Source: Patiria miniata (taxonomy: Eukaryota > Echinodermata > Asteroidea > Valvatida > Asterinidae). From it: DNA of 64,000 nt. Made by a program: the position numbers and the translations under genes. The stretch is taken from NCBI RefSeq assembly GCF_015706575.1, contig NW_024037059.1:28716129-28780128 (forward strand), written 5' to 3'. This document shows positions 54,438 through 64,000 of the stretch, one piece after another. The notes under the pieces were generated by a model, which saw only the letters and a program-made list of their open reading frames with translations, was not told the origin of the DNA and ran no database searches. Numbering within the stretch: the first letter of the stretch is position 1; every line of letters begins with the position of its first letter.

Positions 54438-57400
54438 ATGCATCGTTTCGTCGTGGTTCTTGCAGTGGTTACGTTTGTGGGTTAGTATATCGAATTATGA
54501 AGCTTACTTTGTCAGCCTTTTGACGTGTTTATATCGCATTATTTCTGACGAATGAGCTAAGTAAAATATTTTTTAGATAGTGGATATTTTGCCGGAGGTA
54601 ATGACGGCAAACTAACGATTAGGCCTACTAAAGGTTTGCCGGCGGCAATCCATATCAACAGAGGGCGCTGTACTCTTTAAAATAGGGCTGAATTATAAGA
54701 TGTATTAAATTCCCACCAAAAGTTGTGTAGCACGTTTGGTGTAATGGTTAAGCAAAGGCTCTAGTAAGCGGGATGACTCGCGTTCGATTCTGACTGCACC
54801 ACATTTTTATGGTTTTTTTTCTCATCCCCAAATAAATAAGAATATTCTTCTTTTATTATTTTAACATGTCTCAAACATTTTTTGCAGAGTATTACATTTT
54901 CTTTTTCAGATTTGTGGCTCTGGAGGATTTTTTTTAAAAGGGAAATAAAGTCCGAAATTATAAAATGGTCTGAATCCCATCTTGTGAATACAAAAAAACA
55001 GTAACTGCGCATGTTCAGTGCATATCGGCAAACTAACGTTTACTAAAGGTTTGCCGTCTCCGGCAAAATATACACTGCCTATTTTTTATCGAGTTGTGAA
55101 AAAAACGCACAGGGATAAGTTTATGCATCAGTGACCTTTGACCTATTTATTCATTTTTCTCAATTAAACTTCAATAGTTAAACAAATACTGTTTCCTCCT
55201 GCCACAATTTCCATATATGTATTATTTCAGTTATGGTCAGTAATTGCAGAAAACGTGAATTCGGGTCTGAGAAATATTTCCAATTTTTTTTCCAAGAAAG
55301 CAAGGCTTTGTAATAACAAAAAGTCTAAATCACTTTTTCCATTTTCAAATTCATGTTTGGTTGGTTGGTTGATTCTTTGTTTCCAAATTCATTTTTGGTT
55401 GGTTGGTCGGTTTGTTTGTTTGTCAACATATATACATGATCAACCATCACTGAGGTTTTGAGTGATGTCATTCGATGAATACATCTTTTCAAATGCCCAC
55501 CAGTTTTCAGCATTTGCCGTATGTCCACCCCTCCCCCTACCTACTCATAACCTCATTGATGTTGTATTCTTAACAACGGATACTATAAACTTTACAATAT
55601 TAAACTCAAAACTAAAAAGATTACTGGATTGAATTTAATTTAATTTGGCTTTTTTTTGCCGAAGGGGTATAGATCCCTAATCATTTTAAAAATTAAAACC
55701 ACTTCTTGAATTTCCATCTTTCTCATTGCTAGGTTGCTGTGGAGCCGCAGTAACCACTGCACGTCCAAAAACTACTGCAGCTCCAAAAACTACTGCAGCC
55801 CCCAAAACTACTGCCCCAAAAACCACAGCAGCACCAGCTCACAAGCCTCCATTCTTTGGGAATGATTACCATGCCAGGGGACGCGTCAAGCTGCCTTACG
55901 CCGAGCTGGATGAACCATTCGAAGTCTTCTACAAAGCACACCAACATTGGGGAAGAATTGATTTCTACAATGGTATTTCAAGATTGCATTTATTTCACTT
56001 TAATAGAACAAAATTGTAGTCGACACCATCACAAGGCCTTCACCATTCTGATCACAAGTATCAAGTGGTGAACTTAGACAAAGAAATGCTTTTGTAACAG
56101 TTAATTTGAATAATTTGTGACTTTACATGAGAATGAAGGATTCGTTATGGATTTTACTGTAACTCTGTTAAAGGTAGAGAACATCATTTGCAGCTATCCA
56201 AAAACTAACTGACAAAATTATTGTTGAAAAGCTACTTGGTTTAAAGATAGTAATGGCACTAAACTCCCTGTGAAATTATTCTTTCTGGCATGCTGTCATT
56301 TTGAAGAAAACAATAAAAGAAGGTCATTTCCAAAGATGTGTCAAGTGATGCATTTTTGGAAATTTCTGTTAATAATTCATTTTTAATTCGGCGACTGGTG
56401 CGCGCAGGCTTTAGCAGGACGCACATGCGTGTGTGGCTGCTACAATTCGTCAGTTCAATGCTTGACATTGCATAGCTGCAGTCGGTTGAATGAGAACATG
56501 TCCCGGACACTGATTTCAGGCGCAATTCAAAACATGACTCGGTAAGTTTCGAGTTGAAGATCCTAGAATACTGTTTTCTCAGAATATACAGCATTCACTG
56601 AGCTGAACCTTCATCAGGTTAGTTGTAAAGCAACCTTGTTAAAAAAAAAAATGCACAAGTGACATATCTGTACTCTACCTTTAAAAAGTGTATTACTTGA
56701 TTTATTGTTGTAAAAGAAAAACACGAGGTCCAAAGGAAAATAATCTGGGTTTTGAATTATGAAAGTTGATAATTTGTAAGAGTTTTAGCTTACTGGAAAC
56801 AGCAACACTTTGTGATTAATCTAAATATATATTACATGAATATTGAATCTCTCTAGGTTTGGACAAGGTGTTCTATCGTGGTGATCAGAAACCTTATGGG
56901 AATACATATAAGATCTCACCTTCCGTGATGGGTCAAGGAACCATCGTCAACCCGGTATCCTGCTTCCAAATCAACGGCACGAAAGATGCACCTGTGATGC
57001 CCCAGAGTATGATCCCAGATCTGACTCACTTCACGGTATGTACGGTCGCATTTCCAAACAATTATTACTTTAAATATTGAACTTGTCAATGAGACTTGTT
57101 GGGGGTAAAAGCTGTTACCCACTACATTTGAATTAATGGCGCATGTGGCTGCCCATACAAAATGTCGCTTAGAGTATTGTAAACAAGAGCCTCTAGTTGC
57201 GCGGAGTGATTTGCAAAAAGTTTCACTGGAACTACACTGCGTCGGGAGTCTTGTTTATGACGTCATGCTTTTGATATGATTTGTTTGCTGCGCCCAACAA
57301 TGACTTCACACAAATTGCACTTTCGGGCCGAAACAGGACATGAAAAACAGCTCTTAAAAATACCTTTCGTATTAATTTCATTATAGAAACGATGGTCTGT

Positions 57401-60400
57401 TTTTTTTTAATGACGAAGATGTCTTCAAGCAATCCGCAACATCTTTAATGATACATTCATTTATTCTAATAATATGGAGGGCAGGGGATAATTGATGGAA
57501 TGACTCCTTACAAATAGAAAAGTTTTATATTATATATTCATTTATTCATATATTCCAATAGTATGGAGAGCATGAGATGATTGGTACAGAAACTGCTGTT
57601 TGAAAAAAAAAATCATTACATATTCATTTATTCATTGATATAATATATACATTTATTCATATATTCTAATACTATGGTGGGCAGGAGATGATTGGTCGAA
57701 AAATTGGTGATGTTTTGAAAAAAAAATGTCATAACATATTCATTTATTCATGAATATAATATATTCATTTAAGTTTATATCTATGGTATAAAGGACAGGC
57801 AGTAATTGATTAACATACTGCTGAAGTATGGAAGCTGTTATATTCTTATATATTCATTTATTCATTGTTGATATAATATATTCATTTATATATTCAAACA
57901 GTATGGAGGGAAGGAAATGATTGACGGAGAGATGGCTGATATCTAGAAGCAAACCGTCATATATTATATATTCATTTATTCATTGCTAATATAATATATT
58001 CATTTATTCATATATTTAACAGTATGGAGGGAAGGACCTGATTGATGGAGAGATGGCTGATGTCTGGAAGCAAACCGTCATATTGTATATTCATTTATTC
58101 ATTGATATAATATATTCATTTATTCATATATTTAACAGTATGGAGGGAAGGACCTGATTGATGGAGAGATGGCTGATGTCTGGAAGCAAACCGTCATATT
58201 GTATATTCATTTATTCATTGATATAATATATTCATTTATTCATATATTTAACAGTATGGAGGGAAGGACCTGATTGATTGAGAGATGGCTGATGTCTGGA
58301 AGCAAACCGTCATATTTTATATTCATTTATTCATTGATATAATATATTCATTTATTCATATATTCATACAGTATGGAGGACAGGACATGATTGATGGAGA
58401 GATGGCCGATGTCTGGAAGCAAACCGTCACTGTCAACGGCAGTACAAAGATCAACAAATATTCCTTCTATGTGTCGACAACGAAACCTGGTGTCCCAATG
58501 CGCTACGAGATGTTTGGTCTTGACTCGCTATTGGGTTCACATTTTGACAAGTACATCATCGATTATTCCTTCTTTGACAACAAGACGTTTATTCCTCCGT
58601 CGACATTTGACACCCCGAAAGGCAAGTATTTGTCATATTCCATTTCCTGAAACGTACCTTAAAACAAATGTTGCTTATATTCAATCAATCAATCAAATCT
58701 TTTTATTTTTCCCAACACATACATGTACATATAATATTACTTAACATTTGAGTTATTGTGTATGGATGGATGGAGGTCTCCAAAAAGCATAAGCTTGTCG
58801 AGTGGAGACCCCCACTGTAATAAAGAACAATTACAATTACAATTACAATTACAGTTACAATTAATTACAAGTACAAGTACAACGATAGGAGTTAAATAAC
58901 AAAAACTATTGGTACAGAGCTAGCATTATACGAAATAAAACTAGAGTTATTTGGTCTTACAAAATGAGATTATTCTACCACATATTTGTTAATTAATTGG
59001 GTTTTATATTTGCGTTTGAACAATAATACATTATATATTAATTATTAACCCTAGTATATTATATTAGCCCTAATAGAACTCAACCCATCAAACCCTGACG
59101 GCATGTCTTGTTGGAATCTGTCGGGATGGGTACAGTACCCCTAAACTGACAGTCTTTTACATTGGGTTGGCACACCTCCAGAAACAAAGTCAGAAATATG
59201 TGTGTGCGGTTTCCCATATGGTGTTGGAATTTGCCAGGATGTTTCACACAAAAGTCAAAGATTTAACCTTGTCCTGAAATGCGACATAAAAAGTGTCTGA
59301 GAAAATGATTTTGCACAACCAATTTTGAGTTAACCAATGCACAATGTCAGATCTCTTCACCAAATCAGAATGCAGTTAAAGTACGTTGACTGTTTTATTT
59401 TGTGCAGGGATCAAGTGTGGTAGTTTCCCCGGTCCGGGTATAGAGCATCACATCGTCGCTAATCCCTACCGAGAACTCATCAACCCAGAACATGGAGATC
59501 GTTACCATCAGATGTTCTCAGAATTCAAGGAAACTCACGGAAAGAAATACATGGATGAAGTTGAGCATGTGCAGAGGAAGACGCAGTTTACGCACAACGT
59601 TCGGTAAATAAAATACATCACAAAATAAAGTTAGAAGCAAAGTCTGTCACGAGCCGATACGGCCCATCATGCCGGCGTTTATCTCCTAGTTTTCGTGGCC
59701 TGAAACGACTGAGAATATTTCTATTCCCCCTGGATGGGATGCCGGTCCATCGCAGGTTACTCCCAAGCTAATGCAGGTACCCATTTATACTTCTGGGTGG
59801 AGAGGCAAGTGGGGATGAAGTGGCTTGCCCAAGGACACAACATGTGGTCAGCAGCTGCATTCGAACCCCCGACCCTCTGATCATGAGTTCCGAACCCTAA
59901 CCACTAGGCCACACTCCCCAAAGTCATTACAACAACCTGTTTTCAAACTTCAACCCATTTTTGTCCATAACAAAACTTGCTTCTCACTGATTGATTGCTT
60001 AATTGTTCAAAATTTCAGAACTTAAAAATTCTTGAAATCAGTTCTCATAGGCCATCAGCCTCGGTCCAAAATGTTGGCCACCAGTATCAAATGAGGGGAA
60101 TAATCGTCATAGCGATTTTTGGCAAGGTATACACCTCCAGAGTTGGAAAATATGTGATAGCATTGCAGCGGTGGCAGCTTTTTGGGTGTTATCACCCTTT
60201 TTTCAAATTGTCCATGAAAATGCTTGTTACCACTCTAGGGGCGGTATACCTTGCGCATACGCACTATAATCATTTATGCCCTGATTTGATACTGACCAAA
60301 CCCCCAGGCTGATGGCCTATGAAAGATTGTTGCCGTTCCCCCCCCCAAAAATACTTTCTCCCAAAAAAATTGTACAAGTGTCCATCACTGAGTTTTATTT

Positions 60401-62780
60401 TATATATCGATTTTGACACATCTTTTTGACAATGCTGCTTGAGATACCACGAAGTGCCCAGTAGGGAATGGAATGCCCTTCGAAAAAAACTCAGTATTTT
60501 TTGTGTGTCTTAGATTCATCCATGGTGTGAATCGTCAAGGTCTGAGCTACAAGCTAGGAGTCAATCACCTAGCCGATCAGTTTGATGATGAGCTACGTGT
60601 GATGCGTGGACGGCGTACTTCCACTGGTTACAACGGTGGCCAACCCTTCCCTCATGCTGAGTTCCGGAACGCTCCAGCACCTCCAGGCTTTGTGGATTGG
60701 CGTCTTCAAGGTATGGAACGTCACACTTCAAATCCTCATTGACACTGTATCAACAGGGTGTCCCCAAAAACCAAAACCCTCAAAGCGCTCTCATTTTCAC
60801 AGCCTTTACAAATATACATCGCAGATATGGATACATATTTATGAGATTTTTAAGAGCTATAGTTGTACACACCGTATGTGTTGGGATGAACCACAGAATA
60901 TGATAATCCGGCCCATCTCATCCACATGCATCAAAGACTTCCAGTAAATAGTCATTCTGAGTCGATTTGGGCGTTTCACAATGCAGTGCGCCACCAAGAG
61001 TTTGCCATGGAGAGTCCATTTTTCAAGTTTACAGTCGACAAAACATGGCCCATTTGAATGAGTGTCAGTAGACAACTTGAGCTAATTTGTTATAGATTGG
61101 GGCATAGCGTTCATGCCGCCTTACAAAAACACCTTATTGATAGAAAGAAAAGAAAAGGGCAAACAGATCCTCGAATCAGACGTTTACGAAACTACTGACC
61201 GGTAAAACTAACAATTTCAAAAGTCCTGCGCTGCGAATTTGTCGACCTCCCACAATGCACTGGGAAAAATGAACTCTCCGTGGCAAACTCTTGGTGGCGT
61301 ACTGCATTGTGAATCGCCCAAATTACATAGAAGTTTTGTGCACTCTGGGACCAGCTTTACTAGCCTAGCTTTGTCTTGTTGATTCCTATACAGGAGCTGT
61401 GTCCCAAGTCAAGGATCAGGCTATTTGTGGCTCCTGTTGGAGTTTCGGAGCCGCAGAGACAATCGAAGGAGCCTACTTTCTGAAGGTATAAACAACGTCA
61501 GCTTTGCTGAAAAAGTTGTTGATTTTACCGCCCCCCTCCAATGCAACACTGTATGTTTTAGACACTTCATTATGTTCATCATACATGTGTTGGACTTTTG
61601 TCAGATATTAATCTCGGCTGTGATTCGTTTGAAACATCACATGGCATAGGTGAATGGATGTCGATAGAGTCTGAAAGTATTCATTTTTTTTCTTTGAGCT
61701 TCCGAACCCCTCTGCGACCCTTCTACTGTCATTTTACACGGGATTGCCCTTTCTCTTGCTATAATTTTTGACAGAATGATTTCCAATCGTAATCACCCCA
61801 AGAAATATTCATGTTGAAATTTTACCTCGGCATTCCACAAGAAAAATTGATGAGAAATTAGTTGGAGATGGGTAAAAACAAATTTTACTTACGTCCTTTC
61901 ACATCCGGCATTTTCGTATCTAGGTCTCCTTGTTCGATCACGCTATTTTCATATCGGGTACCTGCGTGAGAACGAAGTGATAACGACGCGAACATTTACC
62001 TACCTACATCCGATAGATTCTAGATTTAGTCGGGCTTGCTTGAATACAGTTCTCATCAGCGGTCATTTTACATTTGTTTGCACACTTATATCACACCAGA
62101 ACTACATGTCTTTTAAACGCACGCTGGGCCGGCTTAGCCAAGTTAGTCTCCTACTGAAGTTTCTGTTTTCACCAAATGACCACCATCTTTGTACCAATGC
62201 ACCAAGTTCCACTAGTCCACAAGTATTTTACACTTTCGCAAGTGAGAGGTCAATTTTTGGCACGATATTTCTCTTTCACATCATACGATTTTCAGTTTCA
62301 AAAAAATTGAGATGCTAGTAACAATGATACAAAGGCCTTTTCCCAGGGTGATTTTCTGAAGAAATCAATGTAGCAAATTATTTTCTTTTGAAACTCAGAC
62401 TTTTACACATTAATTTTCCTTTTCAAGGGTCCGGAAGTGTGCCACCAGGGGTAAACTTTCAGGCTCTATTGAGAGTTTATTCACTGTATTCGAAATTCGC
62501 ACTTTTTATTGTTAGTTGTCTGAACGCCTTCAAACCATGTTGCCAAAATGGTTTGCAATACATTTCAGTTTGTCAATTTTAAAAATTGTTTGGACTTGTC
62601 CCATTTTTCCTTCAACAGAACAAGAAGATGGTGCGATTTTCGCAGCAGAATTTGATGGACTGCAGCTGGGGTTACGGTGATAACGCGTGTGATGGGGGCG
62701 AGGAATGGCGGGCGTTTTCATGGATTATGAAAAACAATGGCTTGATGTCAGAGGAAGACTACGGGCCTTACATGGGACAG
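54438..62780 (+). CDS. Cathepsin L-type digestive cysteine protease with N-terminal extension (5' part, 8 exons)
   Basis: Exons 54438-54480, 55733-55972, 56857-57035, 58372-58621, 59408-59603, 60514-60710, 61394-61485 and 62619-62780 join in phase to 453 codons; the 3' end is outside the window. Domains: signal peptide ([15 protein letters not shown]), a Thr/Ala/Pro/Lys linker with PKTTAA repeats at about 23-45, a roughly 200-residue N-terminal region ([39 protein letters not shown]), an I29 propeptide with the ERFNIN-like [20 protein letters not shown] and KLGVNHLAD, then the C1A domain with the oxyanion Gln377 and catalytic Cys383 in [14 protein letters not shown] and the structural [14 protein letters not shown]. 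This layout is that of digestive cysteine proteinase 1 / counting-factor-associated protein D-like enzymes, secreted or lysosomal. Intron 4 uses a GC donor. Intron 3 holds an array of exon 4 starts. The missing exons should encode the His and Asn of the triad. Confidence 0.93.
54725..54802 (+). repeat. tRNA-like sequence
   Basis: GTTTGGTGTAATGGTTAAGC (A box) and CTCGCGTTCGATTCTGACTG (B box) are spaced as in a tRNA and end near CACCA. The acceptor arms do not pair, so I regard it as a tRNA-derived remnant. Intron 1 of the protease gene. Confidence 0.4.
55973..56856. other. Protease intron 2, nothing identified
   Basis: Apart from A-runs and ordinary AT-rich intronic sequence, no element with defined ends or coding potential is seen. 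Confidence 0.4.
57440..58371 (+). repeat. Array of decayed exon 4 starts with splice acceptors
   Basis: Starts resembling CAG|TATGGAGGACAGGACATG recur at about 57473, 57562, 57673, 57782, 57902, 58023, 58139 and 58255 before the real exon at 58372. The spacing of the last five is 116-121 bases. Each unit combines about 60 bases of exon 4 (ATGGCTGATGTCTGGAAGCA) with an AT-rich ATTCATTTATTCATATAT tract that serves as the upstream intron. The last four units are nearly identical to one another and keep a CAG acceptor; the first four are strongly decayed. Units lack the remaining 190 bases of exon 4. Confidence 0.93.
58622..58623 (+). other. GC splice donor of protease intron 4
   Basis: The exon ends CCGAAAG and the intron starts GCAAGT. 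Only this junction continues the frame into GGATCAAGTGTGG ([12 protein letters not shown]). The nearby GT (58626) would shift the frame into a stop. GC-AG introns are a known minor class with otherwise strong donor consensus, as here. Confidence 0.85.
59065..59242 (+). repeat. Dispersed repeat related to 18559-18740
   Basis: It shares CCTAATAGAACTCAACCCAT, GTTGGAATCTGTCGGGATGG, ACTGACAGTCTTTTACATTG and TCCCATATGGTGTTGGAATT with the ARFRP1-intron copy in the same orientation. Protease intron 4. Confidence 0.75.
59646..59921 (-). repeat. tRNA-derived SINE, family B, copy 5
   Basis: It is the minus-strand counterpart of 22667-22928: GGGGAGTGTGGCCTAGTGGT, GGGGGTTCGAATGCAGC, then CCTTGGGCAAGCCACTTCAT and AAACGCCGGCATGATGGGCC. 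Protease intron 5. Confidence 0.88.
60048..60324. repeat. 277-bp foldback MITE, ends CATAGGCCATCAGCCT
   Basis: The 16-base ends are exact inverted repeats. Similarity continues inward (CAGTATCAAAT(G/C)AGGG, CAAGGTATAC) so that arms of about 110 bases pair. Protease intron 5. Confidence 0.85.
60965..61324. repeat. 360-bp foldback MITE with about 57-bp arms
   Basis: TTTGGGCGTTTCACAATGCA at 60966 pairs with TGCATTGTGAATCGCCCAAA at the right end, and CCACCAAGAGTTTGCCATGG with CCGTGGCAAACTCTTGGTGG. Protease intron 6, ending 70 bp before exon 7. Confidence 0.85.
61660..62472 (+). repeat. About 813-bp DNA element, copy 2
   Basis: The ends GATAGAGTCTGAAAGT and ACTTTCAGGCTCTATTGA are inverted. The whole element is a same-orientation relative of 29287-30117 with roughly 75-80 percent visible identity. 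It fills most of protease intron 7. Confidence 0.8.
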
Positions 62781-63174
62781 GTAAACACTGCTGACTCGTA
62801 TCATGAGTGCTAGCTTGGTGTCTCTGTGTACTTACTTATTTTTTAGTCCCACAATTTGACCGTGGTGATATGTATGTGGCCTATTTACGAGGAGTATAAT
62901 AGCGCCACTGTCAAACTAGTCCGTCGTCCCCCCCCCCCAAAAAAAAAATTTCCGCGGCCAAACGTTTTGGGCAACATTTTTTTAACAAAATTCAAATTTC
63001 TACAAAAAAAACTGTGAGGCCCCCCCCCCCCCCCCAAGCCAAATTCTGGGTGCGCCACTGGACCGGCTGACTGACTGACTCCCCGACTGACTCGCTGTCA
63101 CACATGACTCGTAAGCCTGTTTGCTGGCTTTTGAAGAGTGCTGGGCAGTGCTCTTGTATAGGACTACCTGCAAT
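62781..63174 (+). other. Protease intron 8, simple-sequence rich
   Basis: It contains C10 and C14 runs flanked by A-runs near 62929-62948 and 63019-63034, and a GACTGACT repeat near 63067-63095. No exon was found. Confidence 0.4.
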
Positions 63175-63917
63175 CAGAGTTGTAACAAGTCACTGAATGT
63201 TGTGACTCGAGTCGAGTCGAGTCATGGAAGGAAGTGACTCAAGTTGAGTTGAGTCATTAGGTCAAGAAGGTCGAGTCGAGTCACATTGTGTGGTCGAGTC
63301 GAGTCGAGTCAATTTGAGTCACTGATATTTGAACACCATCTAGTAAATACAGAATGCAAGAAGGAACACACCAAGAAGGCACCAGTTTATTGTAGAGATC
63401 CAAAGACTTAAAATATGCTGCATGGTACCCAATAGACAGCTTCTGCTGGACGTTTCTACCTAAGATCTACGTAACATTTAACGCGACATACAAAACTTTT
63501 TCTGATTATACATGTATAGAAATATATCCAATTGCTTTTTTAGCCTAAGTTCCATCAAGGGCTTAAGAAATCGCCTGAAGCCAATGAATTGGGAAATACG
63601 TTTTGAGTCTGCTTCCGGGATAATAGTTCGCTACATTATAAAACCAGGAGGTGGGAGTCTGTGATACGGCTTAAATTTGTGCGCGATAAGTGGTGAAGTA
63701 CATGATTAAAAATAACTTTGTATCGTAAGTCACTGGAAACATACTTTCGCACATTGTTGGACTCAAGTGTTATTAGCCTTCAGCTCGAGTTGAGTCGAGT
63801 CTTCTTATGAGGGATTTGAGTCAATACCTGTTGGTACTCGAGTCGTATTGAGTTGTCAAACATTGTGACTCAAGTCGGACTCGAGTCGAGTCATTGACTC
63901 GAGTCATTACAACTCTG
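63175..63917. mobile_element. 743-bp hAT-like MITE with GACTCGAGTC subrepeats
   Basis: The ends CAGAGTTGTAA and TTACAACTCTG are inverted repeats. The flanking 8-mers CCTGCAAT (63167-63174) and CCTGCAAA (63918-63925) form an 8-bp target duplication with one change. Both subterminal regions carry clusters of GAGTCGAGTC. A CAG end, 8-bp duplication and subterminal clusters are hAT features. No transposase is present. Protease intron 8. Confidence 0.85.
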
Positions 63918-64000
63918 CCTGCAAAAGCCGAAAGACTAACAGTGAATTTCCATTCTAAATCAATTCATTGAGTACACCATGAAGTGATGGATTGTCTATA

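Noticed and set aside
57902-58320. Upstream exon-4-like copies as alternative coding exons
   Set aside because: They contain only the first 60 or so bases of the exon, some have stops in frame, and no donor follows; inclusion would break the protein.
1-64000. LTR retrovirus, Polinton, CRISPR array, operon or organellar insert
   Set aside because: No polymerase, integrase, capsid or envelope-like frame, no paired long direct repeats with such content, and no spaced identical repeats of CRISPR type were seen.

Overview
The window is animal nuclear DNA: intron-rich genes, dense in small non-autonomous DNA transposons and tRNA-derived SINEs, with no bacterial, viral or organellar gene sets. The gene content (PM20D2, ARFRP1, PRXL2B, NIPAL and a cathepsin-like digestive protease) and the repeat style suggest an invertebrate deuterostome, most likely an echinoderm. 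That placement is inference. I found no LTR retrovirus, Polinton or other capsid-bearing element.

Six protein-coding loci can be reconstructed with consistent splice phases. (1) A small secreted SnoaL/DUF4440-like protein, + strand, 526-4055, 4 exons, 155 aa. (2) A PM20D2-like M20 dipeptidase, - strand, 14041-8037, 7 exons, 412 aa. (3) ARFRP1, - strand, 24024-18352, 7 exons, 202 aa. (4) A PRXL2B/SelU-family thioredoxin-fold protein, + strand, 25452-29194, 5 exons, 209 aa, with an in-frame TGA where relatives carry the first Cys of CxxC; this is very probably selenocysteine. (5) A NIPA-like (NIPAL2/3) magnesium transporter, - strand, 52470-37720, 13 exons, 408 aa. (6) The 5' part of a cathepsin-L-type protease with a long N-terminal extension, + strand, 54438 to beyond 62780, 8 exons seen, 453 codons; the exons for the catalytic His and Asn lie past the window.

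Layout: SnoaL and PM20D2 converge. PM20D2 and ARFRP1 are tandem. ARFRP1 and PRXL2B are divergent across 24025-25451. PRXL2B and NIPAL converge across an 8.5-kb repeat-filled interval. NIPAL and the protease are divergent across 52471-54437. The genes do not form one pathway; this is an ordinary housekeeping and digestive gene neighbourhood.

The most unusual signals are the recoded UGA in PRXL2B; intron 2 of PM20D2, which is made almost entirely of decayed tandem copies of the preceding exon and whose 5' splice site is itself exon-derived sequence; a similar array of nine exon-start copies with splice acceptors in the protease gene; and a 946-bp, nearly perfect hairpin transposon with a 9-bp target duplication in an ARFRP1 intron. 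Between these lie many foldback elements with well-defined ends.
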